Assembly: GCA_018263655.1 (NCBI GenBank)
Contig: JAANWY010000141.1
Span: 1 to 25,974, forward strand
Length of the DNA: 25,974 bases
Origin: Anaerolineales bacterium
GTDB taxonomy: Bacteria > Chloroflexota > Anaerolineae > Epilineales > JAANWY01
Direction of reading: 5' to 3'
The position numbers were made by a program, and so were the translations under genes. Positions within the stretch are counted from its first letter, which is position 1. Every line of letters begins with the position of its first letter. Below, one piece after another: positions 13,002 to 21,138 of this stretch. The notes under the pieces are model-generated. The model ran no database searches. It was not told the origin of the DNA and saw only the letters and a list, made by a program, of their open reading frames with translations.

Positions 13002-15815
13002 ATGGATGATGACACCGAACGCAAGAGACTGATCCTACTCGACGGCCACGCGCTAGCCTATCGGGCTTTCCACGCCCTGCCGGCCGACATGACCACGTCG
13101 CAGGGCGAGCCGACGAACGCCACCTACGGCTTCGCCTCCATGCTGCTCAAGGTTCTTGAGGAGCACGAGCCCGACTACATCGCAGCCACCTTCGATGCCG
13201 GCGACAGCGGTCGCACCGAACAGTACGAAGCGTACAAGGCCCAGCGCGAGAAGATGCCCGACTCGCTCAACATCCAGATGGACCGCATCCGCGAGTTGGT
13301 CGATGCCCTCAACATGCCTATCTACGAGGTCGAAGGCTACGAGGCCGACGACGTCCTGGGCACGCTGGCGCAGCAAGCCGAGGAGGCCGGCGTCGACACG
13401 CTCATCGTGACCGGCGACACCGACACCTTCCAACTCGTCACCGATCACGTGCATGTGCTGGCCTCGCGCAGCTCCTTCTCGGATACCATCATCTACGATC
13501 CGGAAGCCATCGCGGAGCGATACGGCCTCACAGCCGGACAACTGCCCGACTACAAGGGGCTGAAGGGCGACAGCTCAGACAATATCCCCGGTGTGTCAGG
13601 CATCGGCGACAAGACGGCCACGGCGCTTCTCGAGGAGTACGGAACCGTCGAAGAGGCCGTCGCGCACATCGACGACATCAGTAACACTCGCGCGCGCAAC
13701 GCCCTGGCCAAAGGCCGTGAGATGGCTCTGCTGAGCAAGAAGCTGGTCGTCATCCACCGCGACGTCCCCGTCGAATTGGAGCTGGAGGCGTGCCGGCTGC
13801 GCGACTACAACCCTCAGCGTATTATCGACATGTTCCGCACGCTGGGGTTCAGGAGCCTGGTTGACCGCCTGCCCGACAGCGAAGGTGCCACCCAGCTTGC
13901 GATGTTTGATGAAGCTGTCGAAGGCCCGCCGCCCGATCAGGCCGAGTACCACACGGTGGACGACGCGGATGACCTCACGAACTTGGCGAAACAACTTGGG
14001 AAGGTCGAGATCTTCGCCGTTGACACAGAGACGACGAGTGAAGACGCCATGCTGGCCGATCTCGTCGGGCTGGCCTTTGCCTCGGAGCCGGGCGAGGGCT
14101 GGTACGCCCCCGTGGGACACGAAGCCAACTACGAGCAATGGCGGCTCGACATGGGGGAAGGGCCGGCCGACGTTCAGCCGAGGACCAACCTGGCCCTGCG
14201 CGAGACGCTGGACGCTGTCCGCCCGCTGCTGGTTGACCCAGAGATCACCAAAGTCGCCCACAACATGAAGTACGACATGATGGTCCTGGCGCGGGCCGGC
14301 GTCGAGCTGACCGGCCCAACATTCGATACGATGATCGCCGCTTGGCTGCTGGAGCCGTCGCGCCGCACCTACAACCTGAAGGACCTGGCATGGTCCAAGC
14401 TTGGTGTCGAGATGCAGCCCATCACGGACCTCATCGGCAAGGGGCGCAACCAAATCACCATGGCCGAGGTGCCCATCGAACCCGTCACAGCCTACGCCGG
14501 CGCCGATGTCGACATGACCATCCGGCTGGCCCGCATGCTGGAAGACGAACTGCGCGCCCACGACGAACTGTGGCGGCTGTTCCAGGACGTCGAGATGCCG
14601 CTGGTGCCCGTGCTGGCCGACATGGAGATGGCCGGCATCCGCGTCAACCCGCACGTGTTGGGCGAGATCTCCCGCGAACTCCACAAGCGCATCACCGCGC
14701 TAGAGAAAGACATCTTCGACATCGCCGGCTATCAGTTCAACGTCAACTCGCCGCAGCAGCTCTCCGGCGTGCTGTTCGATGATCTCGGTCTGCCGAAAAA
14801 GCGCAAGACCAAGACCGGCTACTCGACCGCTGCCTCGGTCTTAGAGGAAATTCGCGACGAGGGCAGCGACCCCCACGGCATTACCGACCTGATTCTCGAA
14901 TATCGGCACCTGACGAAGCTGAAGGGAACTTATGTCGACTCACTGCCCGAGCTGATCAACCCGCACACGGGCCGCATTCACACGTCCTTCAATCAGACCG
15001 CGACCGTGACGGGCCGGCTCTCGTCGACCAACCCCAACATGCAGAATATCCCCATCCGCACCGAGGTGGGACGCGAGATCCGGCGCGCTTTCGTCGCGGA
15101 GGAGGACAATCTCCTCCTGGCCGCCGACTATTCGCAGATTGAGCTGCGCATCTTGGCCCACATCAGCGAGGAGCCACGCCTGGTCGAGGCCTTCCGGCGA
15201 GACGAGGACATCCACAGCAGCACTGCCGCCACGCTCTTCGACGTGGCGTTGGACGAGGTGACACCCGACATGCGCCGGCTGGCGAAGGTGGCCAACTTCG
15301 GCATCATCTACGGGCTCAGCGGCTACGGGCTGTCGCGGCAGACGGACATGACGCCCGCCGAGGCCACCGAGTTCGTGTCGAACTACCTGGAGCAACTGCC
15401 GCGCGTCCGCGACTACATCGAAAACACGAAGAAGCGAGCGAAGGAACAGGGCTACGTAGAGACGCTGCTGGGCCGGCGCCGGTACTTCCCGGAGCTACAG
15501 CGCCGGCGGGTGCCGTACAACATCCGCGAGGCCGCCCACCGCGAGGCCATCAACGCCCCCATCCAGGGCACCTCGGCCGACATCACCAAGCTGGCCATGA
15601 TCGACCTGCACCGTGCGCTGGAGGAGCGCGAGGCCGGCGCCCGCATGCTGCTTCAGGTGCACGATGAGCTGCTACTGGAAGTCCCCGCGGACGAGATTGA
15701 CGACATCGTCCCCCTCGTCCGCGAGACCATGCGCGATGCCTTCGAGCTCAACGTGCCGATCAAGGTCGATGTGAAAGCCGGCTACAACTGGCGCGACATG
15801 GAGATCACCCAATAA
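13002..15815 (+). CDS. polA: DNA polymerase I
   Basis: Pol I removes RNA primers and fills gaps in replication and repair. The 937-residue product has all three domains. The N-terminal 5' nuclease covers about residues 1-290 (EGYEADDVLG, VTGDTDTFQLV, GLKGDSSDNIPG). The proofreading 3'-5' exonuclease has its acidic residues intact (Asp341, Glu343, Asp425, Tyr498 and Asp502), unlike the many bacterial Pol I proteins that have lost them. The polymerase has TVTGRLSSTNPNMQNIP, Asp709 in AADYSQIELR, KVANFGIIYGLSGYG and VHDE at 886-889. The start ATG at 13002 lies in a local duplication (AATGGATGATGA twice, 12987-13013) and has no clear ribosome-binding site. The promoter at 12873-12901 is well placed. 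Confidence 0.97.
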   Translation: MDDDTERKRLILLDGHALAYRAFHALPADMTTSQGEPTNATYGFASMLLKVLEEHEPDYIAATFDAGDSGRTEQYEAYKAQREKMPDSLNIQMDRIRELVDALNMPIYEVEGYEADDVLGTLAQQAEEAGVDTLIVTGDTDTFQLVTDHVHVLASRSSFSDTIIYDPEAIAERYGLTAGQLPDYKGLKGDSSDNIPGVSGIGDKTATALLEEYGTVEEAVAHIDDISNTRARNALAKGREMALLSKKLVVIHRDVPVELELEACRLRDYNPQRIIDMFRTLGFRSLVDRLPDSEGATQLAMFDEAVEGPPPDQAEYHTVDDADDLTNLAKQLGKVEIFAVDTETTSEDAMLADLVGLAFASEPGEGWYAPVGHEANYEQWRLDMGEGPADVQPRTNLALRETLDAVRPLLVDPEITKVAHNMKYDMMVLARAGVELTGPTFDTMIAAWLLEPSRRTYNLKDLAWSKLGVEMQPITDLIGKGRNQITMAEVPIEPVTAYAGADVDMTIRLARMLEDELRAHDELWRLFQDVEMPLVPVLADMEMAGIRVNPHVLGEISRELHKRITALEKDIFDIAGYQFNVNSPQQLSGVLFDDLGLPKKRKTKTGYSTAASVLEEIRDEGSDPHGITDLILEYRHLTKLKGTYVDSLPELINPHTGRIHTSFNQTATVTGRLSSTNPNMQNIPIRTEVGREIRRAFVAEEDNLLLAADYSQIELRILAHISEEPRLVEAFRRDEDIHSSTAATLFDVALDEVTPDMRRLAKVANFGIIYGLSGYGLSRQTDMTPAEATEFVSNYLEQLPRVRDYIENTKKRAKEQGYVETLLGRRRYFPELQRRRVPYNIREAAHREAINAPIQGTSADITKLAMIDLHRALEEREAGARMLLQVHDELLLEVPADEIDDIVPLVRETMRDAFELNVPIKVDVKAGYNWRDMEITQ

Positions 15816-15834
15816 TTCGACCTGTGCAGTTAAG

Positions 15835-15934
15835 ACTTCGGAAGTCTTCGCTCAACGGTTGGAAGGTTAGAAGGTCGAAGGCTGGAAGGTCACGGGCGTC
15901 TAACGCTGAACCTTCCAACTTTCTAACCTTCAAC
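15835..15934. repeat. Palindrome plus inverted repeat downstream of polA
   Basis: A small hairpin AAGACTT-CGG-AAGTCTT lies about 20 bases past the polA stop. Then GTTGGAAGGTTAGAAGGTC and further GAAGG units (15858-15890) are mirrored by AACCTTCCAACTTTCTAACC and CTTCAAC (15909-15934). It may act as a polA terminator, though no T-run follows. Confidence 0.55.
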
Positions 15935-15963
15935 GCACGTATCGATCAAGGTGAGGAAGACGG

Positions 15964-16083
15964 GTATGATCATTGTTTCGGCCACTAGCTCGGCTTGGAT
16001 TGCCAAATCCAAGCCATAACCGCTGGATTTGGCAATCCAGCGGGAGCAGGCGGAAGCCAATGGCCGAAACGATGATCAAGGCC
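15964..16083. mobile_element. MITE-like element family R5, copy 2, upstream of argS
   Basis: The same 120-base element as 7236-7355, with a single C-to-T difference inside the left inverted repeat. The flanks are AGGAAGACGG (15954-15963) and AGGAAGAAGT (16084-16093), matching at 8 of 10 bases, consistent with an aged 10-base target duplication. It ends 51 bases before the argS ATG. Confidence 0.85.
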
Positions 16084-16134
16084 AGGAAGAAGTAATTGAC
16101 TGGGACGAATACATCAATAAACGGCAATAATCTT

Positions 16135-17808
16135 ATGCTGAAAGAACGAATCGCACAACTCATCGCACAAGCCATCGACGACGCGTTGGACGCCGGCGCC
16201 CTCCCCCCTTTTGATCCGCCGGACAACGTCCCCGTACAGCACGCTAAGCCGAAGTTCGGCGACTTCGCCTCGCCCGTGGCAATGCCCCTAGCCGGCGTTG
16301 CCCATATGCCGCCCGTCAAGATCGCCGAGACGATTGTTGAGCACCTCGGCGACGCGGACTTCCTAGCCGAAGCGCACGTTACTCACCCTGGCTTCATCAA
16401 TATTCGGCTGGATACGGCGTGGTTGGCGCGGCAAGTCGAGGCGATCCTGGAAGCCGGCGACCAATTCGGCAACATTGACCTAGCTGGCGGCAAGCGTATC
16501 CAGGTGGAATTCGTCAGCTCGAACCCCAACGGACCGCTCACGATCGGACACGGGCGGAACGCTGCGATTGGTGACACAATAGCCAACGTGCTGGCGGCCG
16601 CCGGCTACGACGTGCAGCGCGAATACTACTTCAACGACGCCGGCCGGCAGATGAACCTGTTCTACGCCAGCGTTTTCGCTCGCTACATGCAAGAGCTAGG
16701 CCACGCCGACGTCGAATTTCCAGAGGCGGGCTATCGCGGCGCCTACGTCGTCGACCTGGCACAAGAGATCATTGACGAGGAAGGCGATCGCTTTGCCGGC
16801 CTCGACCACAACCGCGCCGTCGAAGAGATTGGCGCGATTGCCCTTCAGAAGATGATCGACCTGATTAAAGAAGACTTGGTCTTCATGGGCGTGCGCTACG
16901 ACCGGTGGTTCACCGAAAGCAGCGTATACGAGAACGGCCTGTTCGATCAAGTGCTGGAGATGCTGCGAGACAAGGGGTACGTCGAAGAAAAGGAGGGCGC
17001 TGTCTGGTTTACGTCCACGGGTCTGGGCGACGACAAGGACAACGTCATCATCCGCTCCAACGGACCCCCCACCTACTTCGCATCGGACATCGCGTACCAC
17101 TACGACAAGTTTGTGTTGCGTGGCTTCGACGAGGTCATCAATGTCTGGGGCGCCGATCATCAGGGTCATGTCCCGCGCATGAACGCGGTGATGCGCTCCT
17201 TCGGCTTGGACCCGGACCGCCTGGACATCATCATCTACCAACTTGTGACGCTGAAACGAGGCGATGAGATCGTCCGCCTTTCGACACGAACCGGTGATCT
17301 GATCACGCTCCGCGAAGTCATCGAAGAGGTTGGTGGAGACGTTGTGCGTTTTCTTCTGCTGCAGCGCTCACCCACAGCCCAGATGGATTTCGACCTGGAG
17401 TTGGCGAAGGATACGTCTGAGAAGAACCCGGTCTACTACGTCCAGTACGCTCACGCCCGCATCTCCAGCATTCTGCGCTATGCCCAGGAGCGAGGGGTAC
17501 CCCTCTTTGACGATCCCGACATCACCTTGCTGACTCACCCGGCGGAGCTCGATCTGATTCGAGGGATGCTGCGGCTGCCAGAGATTATCGAACTCGTATC
17601 TGCGAAGCGAGAGCCGCATCATCTCACGCACTACGCCCAAGAGCTGGCGACGACATTCCACGGCTTTTACAAAGAATGTCGCGTCATCTCCTCGGAACCC
17701 GGCGACGAAGCCATCTCCCAGGCTCGACTCGCGCTAGTTCGGGCCGCGAAGATTGTGCTGGCTCGAACGTTGACCCTGATTGGCGTGGGTACACCAGAGC
17801 AAATGTAG
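16135..17808 (+). CDS. argS: Arginyl-tRNA synthetase
   Basis: ArgS charges tRNA-Arg with arginine. The 557-residue product is a class I synthetase: an N-terminal additional domain, SSNPNGPLTIGHGRN with the HIGH motif at His139, KRGDEIVRLSTRTGD in place of KMSKS (Ser383), and a C-terminal DALR anticodon-binding domain (NPVYYVQYAHARI onwards). I chose ATG at 16135 (MLKERIAQLIAQAIDD) as the conserved N-terminus, although no Shine-Dalgarno sequence is visible before it. An in-frame TTG at 16096 does have AGGA eight bases upstream and would add 13 residues. That AGGA is part of the duplicated target of element R5, so the insertion may have altered how this gene starts. No clear promoter was found between polA and argS. 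Confidence 0.95.
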   Translation: MLKERIAQLIAQAIDDALDAGALPPFDPPDNVPVQHAKPKFGDFASPVAMPLAGVAHMPPVKIAETIVEHLGDADFLAEAHVTHPGFINIRLDTAWLARQVEAILEAGDQFGNIDLAGGKRIQVEFVSSNPNGPLTIGHGRNAAIGDTIANVLAAAGYDVQREYYFNDAGRQMNLFYASVFARYMQELGHADVEFPEAGYRGAYVVDLAQEIIDEEGDRFAGLDHNRAVEEIGAIALQKMIDLIKEDLVFMGVRYDRWFTESSVYENGLFDQVLEMLRDKGYVEEKEGAVWFTSTGLGDDKDNVIIRSNGPPTYFASDIAYHYDKFVLRGFDEVINVWGADHQGHVPRMNAVMRSFGLDPDRLDIIIYQLVTLKRGDEIVRLSTRTGDLITLREVIEEVGGDVVRFLLLQRSPTAQMDFDLELAKDTSEKNPVYYVQYAHARISSILRYAQERGVPLFDDPDITLLTHPAELDLIRGMLRLPEIIELVSAKREPHHLTHYAQELATTFHGFYKECRVISSEPGDEAISQARLALVRAAKIVLARTLTLIGVGTPEQM

Positions 17809-17829
17809 ATTCGGGCGTATCTTCTCAGT

Positions 17830-17990
17830 AGGCTGGGTAAATCGCAAAGCCCGTTCGTAGTGAACGCGGATGCGCACATCCGTCCGGAACGCAGTGGAGT
17901 GCCGTCGTGGTACGCAGGACGCTGGGACGCCACTCCGGCTTCGCCTCCGTGACTGACTACGAACCTAGACTGCGATTTACCGAGGCTGGG
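17830..17990. repeat. MITE-like inverted-repeat element downstream of argS
   Basis: GGTAAATCGCA then GTTCGTAGT on the left (17836-17861) is mirrored on the right (ending 17981), with mismatches between the two blocks. The element is bracketed by an 8-base direct repeat AGGCTGGG (17830-17837 and 17983-17990), a possible target duplication. It lies between convergent argS and the phosphoribosyltransferase gene. No coding capacity is seen. Confidence 0.65.
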
Positions 17991-17998
17991 GAAGGTAG

Positions 17999-18017
17999 GA
18001 CAAATTGGCAATTTGTC
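17999..18017. repeat. Short palindrome, possible two-way terminator
   Basis: GACAAATTGGCAATTTGTC is symmetrical around one base. It closely resembles GACAAAATGCCATTTTGTC at 11188-11206, and the following bases are similar too. It lies in the 279-base gap between convergent genes but lacks a T-run. Confidence 0.5.
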
Positions 18018-18087
18018 TTACGTATTGACCCCAAGATATTGAGCGGATACATTCGGGCATTCCGTGACGCGCCGTGATGGGTGATCG

Positions 18088-18732
18088 TCAGGTATCTTGA
18101 CCTGCGGCCTCTAATAGTTTGACTACTTCCTCATCCCGCGTCTGCCCGAAGACCTCGTAGAAGCGCCCTATCGCCCAGAAGGGCTCCGGTGTGGACAGCG
18201 CCACGACCTCATCAGCCAACGCGCGGAGCTCTTGAATGGTCCGCGGAGGACCAACAGGCACAGCCAGGATCAGCCGGCCAGGATCGCTCGCCCGCAGTGC
18301 TCGCAGCGAGGCACGTACGGTTGATCCGGTGGCTACGCCATCGTCGACAAGAATCACTGTCCGCCCCTGGGTCTGGGGTCGGGGGCGATCACCACGATAT
18401 ACAGCCACACGACGCTCCACTTCATCCAATTGGCGCTGCGTCTCCGCGTCGACGTAGTCCCCAGAAACAGCAAGCTCTGTGATGACTTCCTCATCGAGAA
18501 CCAAGGTGCCATCACTGGCCACGGCCCCGATAGCGAACTCGGGATTGCCTGGCGCGCCGATTTTGCGGGTCACGAAGACATCCAGCGAGGCATCGAGGGC
18601 TTGTGCCACTTCGTACCCCACCGGAACGCCTCCGCGCGGCAGCGCCAAGACCAACACATCGTCGCCTGGGCCCAATGCCTGCAGGCGCTCGCCCAATTGC
18701 CGGCCGGCATCCCGTCGATCTTCAAACATCAT
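18088..18732 (-). CDS. Predicted phosphoribosyltransferase
   Basis: This 214-residue protein has the PRPP-binding motif VILVDDGVATGS at residues 127-138, and the N-terminal LALPRGGVPVGYEVA and FVTRKIGAPGNPEFAIGA stretches of the uncharacterised phosphoribosyltransferase group often annotated COG1926. The fold is that of type I phosphoribosyltransferases; the base or acceptor is unknown. Two ATG codons stand in tandem at 18732 and 18729, and either may be used. It begins seven bases after the stop of the LOG-like gene, so the two are almost certainly co-transcribed and coupled. The short duplication ATGTTTGA around the start is curious but looks incidental. Confidence 0.82.
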   Translation of the reverse strand: MMFEDRRDAGRQLGERLQALGPGDDVLVLALPRGGVPVGYEVAQALDASLDVFVTRKIGAPGNPEFAIGAVASDGTLVLDEEVITELAVSGDYVDAETQRQLDEVERRVAVYRGDRPRPQTQGRTVILVDDGVATGSTVRASLRALRASDPGRLILAVPVGPPRTIQELRALADEVVALSTPEPFWAIGRFYEVFGQTRDEEVVKLLEAAGQDT

Positions 18733-18739
18733 TCAAACA

Positions 18740-19231
18740 TCACCCCGCCGCCTCCCGCCAAGCCAGGGCAATCGCCATCTCCGCCGCCTCCTCTGGTGTC
18801 GCAGCCCGCTGTATTGCATTGACGCGTTCGCCTGGCCTGCTGAGCTCCCACGTTCCCAGACCGACGACGGGGAGGCCGGCCTTGAGCGCATGGGCGATTT
18901 CGGAGAGGGTCCCGTACCTACCGTGCACGGCGACAACGGCCTGCCCCGTCCGCACCACGATCAAGTTGCGCGCCTGGCCCATGCCAGTGACAATCGGCAT
19001 GTCGACGTATGGGTTGGCGGATCGTCGATCCAGGCCAGGCAGTATACCGATGGTGGTGCCGCCGGCCGATTTGGCGCCGCGACAGGCCGCCTCCATGACG
19101 CCGCCCAAGCCGCCGCACACGACCGTGGCGCCGGCCTCTGCTAACGTGCGTCCAACGGCCTCGGCCTCAGCCGCCGTCGCCGCGTCACACTGGCCGTCGC
19201 CGACCACAGCGATAATCAATGCTTGGCTCAT
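18740..19231 (-). CDS. LOG-like / TIGR00725 family nucleotide-binding protein
   Basis: This 163-residue protein has the Rossmann-like LOG (lysine decarboxylase-like) fold: VVGDGQC near the N-terminus, VVCGGLGGVMEAACRGA at about 38-54, ILPG at 63-66, and GRYGTLSEIAHAL at 104-116. True LOG enzymes, which cut cytokinin ribotides, carry PGGxGTxxE. Here the loop reads HGRYGTLSE, as in the TIGR00725 group, whose function is not established. The adjacent phosphoribosyltransferase suggests a shared role in nucleotide or nucleoside handling, but that is inference from position only. The start is ATG at 19231; its upstream purine-rich site is weak. Confidence 0.8.
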   Translation of the reverse strand: MSQALIIAVVGDGQCDAATAAEAEAVGRTLAEAGATVVCGGLGGVMEAACRGAKSAGGTTIGILPGLDRRSANPYVDMPIVTGMGQARNLIVVRTGQAVVAVHGRYGTLSEIAHALKAGLPVVGLGTWELSRPGERVNAIQRAATPEEAAEMAIALAWREAAG

Positions 19232-19277
19232 CTTACGTTACTTTCAAGTCATCAGAAACCACAGGTTTTTCCCTCGG

Positions 19278-19865
19278 CTATTCAGACACCAAGGGATAGG
19301 CGCCTAGCTGAGTATAGACAGCGCCAGACGGCTTCAGTTGACTGCGCATCAAACTGACTTCCTCCACCCACATTTGCCCTACCGTTTCGACGGTCTCGTC
19401 TTGCAGTCCCTCACCGAGCCGGCGCTTGTAGCCCGAGCCGGCACGCCGGTGAACACGACCCAACGTGAAGTGAGGGTGAAACGATCTGCGCTCGGGCTCA
19501 AAGCCCAGGTCTTCCATAGCCTTCTCTACCCTCTCCTGCACAGTGTGGAGTTGCCCCGTTTTGCCGCCGACGCCCACCCAGATGACGCGGGGCCGGCGCC
19601 AGTTAGGGAACACGCCGAGTTCTTCGGCCGTGACGGTGAATGGCTCCGTGCCGGCGACAGCCTGCGCCACCCCCTCGCCGATGGCGTCGATGCGGCCGGC
19701 CGGCACGTCGCCCAGAAACTTCAGGGTGAGGTGAATGCCTCCGGGCCGCACCCAGCGGACCTGATCCGCCCACTCGTTGGCTCGTAGGTCGTCTTGAACT
19801 TCCATCAAGCCGTCCAGCAAATCCTGAGCCAGCTCGATGGCGATGAACGATCGAATGCCTGCCAT
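19278..19865 (-). CDS. thpR: RNA 2',3'-cyclic phosphodiesterase (2'-5' RNA ligase family)
   Basis: ThpR opens 2',3'-cyclic phosphate RNA ends and in vitro can join tRNA halves through a 2'-5' bond. The 195-residue product has the two HxT motifs of the 2H phosphoesterase fold, HLTL at His45 and HFTL at His132, on the typical scaffold (RSFIAIEL near the N-terminus, GVFPNWRRPRVIWVGV). The start is ATG at 19865, with AAGGAA about six bases upstream. It is the first gene of a three-gene minus-strand run with the LOG-like and phosphoribosyltransferase genes (46- and 8-base gaps). A promoter candidate lies at 20065-20093, with repeat R1 copy 2 now in the leader. Confidence 0.88.
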   Translation of the reverse strand: MAGIRSFIAIELAQDLLDGLMEVQDDLRANEWADQVRWVRPGGIHLTLKFLGDVPAGRIDAIGEGVAQAVAGTEPFTVTAEELGVFPNWRRPRVIWVGVGGKTGQLHTVQERVEKAMEDLGFEPERRSFHPHFTLGRVHRRAGSGYKRRLGEGLQDETVETVGQMWVEEVSLMRSQLKPSGAVYTQLGAYPLVSE

Positions 19866-19915
19866 AGTGGTTCCTTCCTCGCAGTAGAGGCCTCTTCTTG
19901 TGTAGGCACGAAGTG

Positions 19916-20052
19916 CCTGAGTAGCTTGACAATGTTAAATTCGGTTCAGAAACAGCCTTTTGCTCGCCGAAGGTCTCCTGACCGAGGTGAACGGGGCTCG
20001 GTCAGGAGACCTTCGCCCAGCACGCCAGGTAATTTAACATTGTCAAGGTAGT
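19916..20052. repeat. MITE-like element family R1, copy 2
   Basis: It matches positions 1-137 in the same orientation with one C-to-T difference. The core is 19926-20046, with perfect 16-base terminal repeats and the 19-bp internal stem. It lies between thpR and its likely promoter, so it would be transcribed as part of the leader. Outside the shared part, TGTAGGCA occurs near both ends in opposite orientation. Confidence 0.85.
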
Positions 20053-20064
20053 TGCCTACAATCA

Positions 20065-20093
20065 AGGATAACAGAGAAGGATTGGACAGTCAA
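20065..20093 (-). promoter_or_regulatory. Probable promoter for thpR and downstream genes
   Basis: On the minus strand TTGACT (20088-20093) is followed after 17 bases by TATCCT (20065-20070). It lies just after the PIG-L stop codon and about 195 bases before the thpR start, with element R1 between. Confidence 0.45.
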
Positions 20094-20107
20094 AAAACTG
20101 ATAACTG

Positions 20108-20926
20108 TTACAGGCGCCAGAAGCGCTCGGCATCACAATCGCCGCCGGCCATTCGCGAATACTCGCGCACAGCCTCAGCCATCGCCCCTTCGCTGTCGAA
20201 CAGATCCGCGATCTGCGACGCGTAGCAGGCAACAGCCGCGATCTTCAACTCGACGTCGATGGAGCGAACGGACGAGGCCCAGTTGCCAAGACCTTGTAAA
20301 TCCGACGGCAAGGGCGAAGCGAGCTGGACATCGTCGACCCCCTCTGACGGAGCCCCCTTCCCGCTCGCCCCCATGCCGCGAGCCAGCCGCCAAACATACG
20401 GGAAATCCTCGTAGAACTCGACCCACCGGCCCCGATCCGCCAGGCTCAGGCCCACATCGCGCACAACCAGATGATCCACGTGGTGGCCGATGCCCAGGGG
20501 TGCGTAACACCTTGCATCGCCGGCCTGCTCCAGAACAGCGTCCACTCGCGCTACCAGTTCTTCCTGCAACTCCCGCTCAACTGGATCCACGTCGCCGAAG
20601 ATGCTGCTCTCGCCCCCATACAGCACCCGTTCCCCATCCACGCGATAGATGGCGTCGAAGTATTCCCAGTAGGCCACATCGGCGCCGAGAACCGCTAGCG
20701 CTGCCCTGTCGTCGGTGCGCCGCGTGGCCATAACATCCTCGTGATTACCCCAAACGGCATGCTTTTCCGTGGCAAACGCTGACAACTGATCGTAGTCTGG
20801 GGCGCCGGCGAAGATATTGACGACCAACACGGGTTGGCCGGCCTGCGTTTGCCGGAAGATCGTGCCGCCGCAGGAGAGCGCCGCGTCGTCCAGGTGTGGG
20901 GAAAGGTAGACGTGAAGCATCGGCAT
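20108..20926 (-). CDS. PIG-L family deacetylase, second paralogue
   Basis: This 272-residue protein belongs to the PIG-L/LmbE superfamily, in a branch with SPHLDDAALSCGG (His11, Asp13, Asp14) instead of AHPDD and with HHVDH (149-152) as the second metal site. The substrate is unknown; the family deacetylates sugar amides. It is clearly distinct from the protein at 157-888. The start is ATG at 20926, with a second ATG six bases further in; the ribosome-binding site is weak (AAGCGGA). It follows the small membrane-protein gene by 17 bases and that gene follows dppF, so it is probably the last gene of the peptide-transporter operon. Confidence 0.85.
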   Translation of the reverse strand: MPMLHVYLSPHLDDAALSCGGTIFRQTQAGQPVLVVNIFAGAPDYDQLSAFATEKHAVWGNHEDVMATRRTDDRAALAVLGADVAYWEYFDAIYRVDGERVLYGGESSIFGDVDPVERELQEELVARVDAVLEQAGDARCYAPLGIGHHVDHLVVRDVGLSLADRGRWVEFYEDFPYVWRLARGMGASGKGAPSEGVDDVQLASPLPSDLQGLGNWASSVRSIDVELKIAAVACYASQIADLFDSEGAMAEAVREYSRMAGGDCDAERFWRL

Positions 20927-20943
20927 GTCCGCTTGATTGAGGC

Positions 20944-21135
20944 TCAGCTGGCGAACACGACGAGCGCGATAGCGATCAGCAAGAAGAAAAACGCCAGCGC
21001 GAGGAACGGTATGGCGATTGACTGAAATAACGCAACGAACAAGGCGACGTAGTCGCTGAGACGCCACCAATCGGGGAGGCCGGCCGGCTCATCCTGGGCC
21101 GGCTGTTCTTCCGTACGAAGATCGCGTCTCCACAC
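20944..21135 (-). CDS. Small single-pass membrane protein (hypothetical)
   Basis: This 63-residue ORF starts with GTG at 21135 and has GAGGAG seven bases upstream. That site overlaps the end of dppF (its last Glu codons), so translation is likely coupled. The N-terminal 28 residues are charged and hydrophilic; the rest, from about YVALFVALFQ to VVFAS, is one or two hydrophobic spans. I do not recognise a family. Its place between dppF and the PIG-L gene, with 3- and 17-base gaps and a strong ribosome-binding site, supports a real gene rather than a chance ORF. A link to the transporter or to the deacetylase is possible but unproven. Confidence 0.65.
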   Translation of the reverse strand: MWRRDLRTEEQPAQDEPAGLPDWWRLSDYVALFVALFQSIAIPFLALAFFFLLIAIALVVFAS

Positions 21136-21138
21136 GAT

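Noticed and set aside
13596..14684. A 362-codon minus-strand open frame
   Set aside because: It is antisense to polA and has a His/Gly/Val-rich composition typical of shadow frames; polA motifs cover the whole span.
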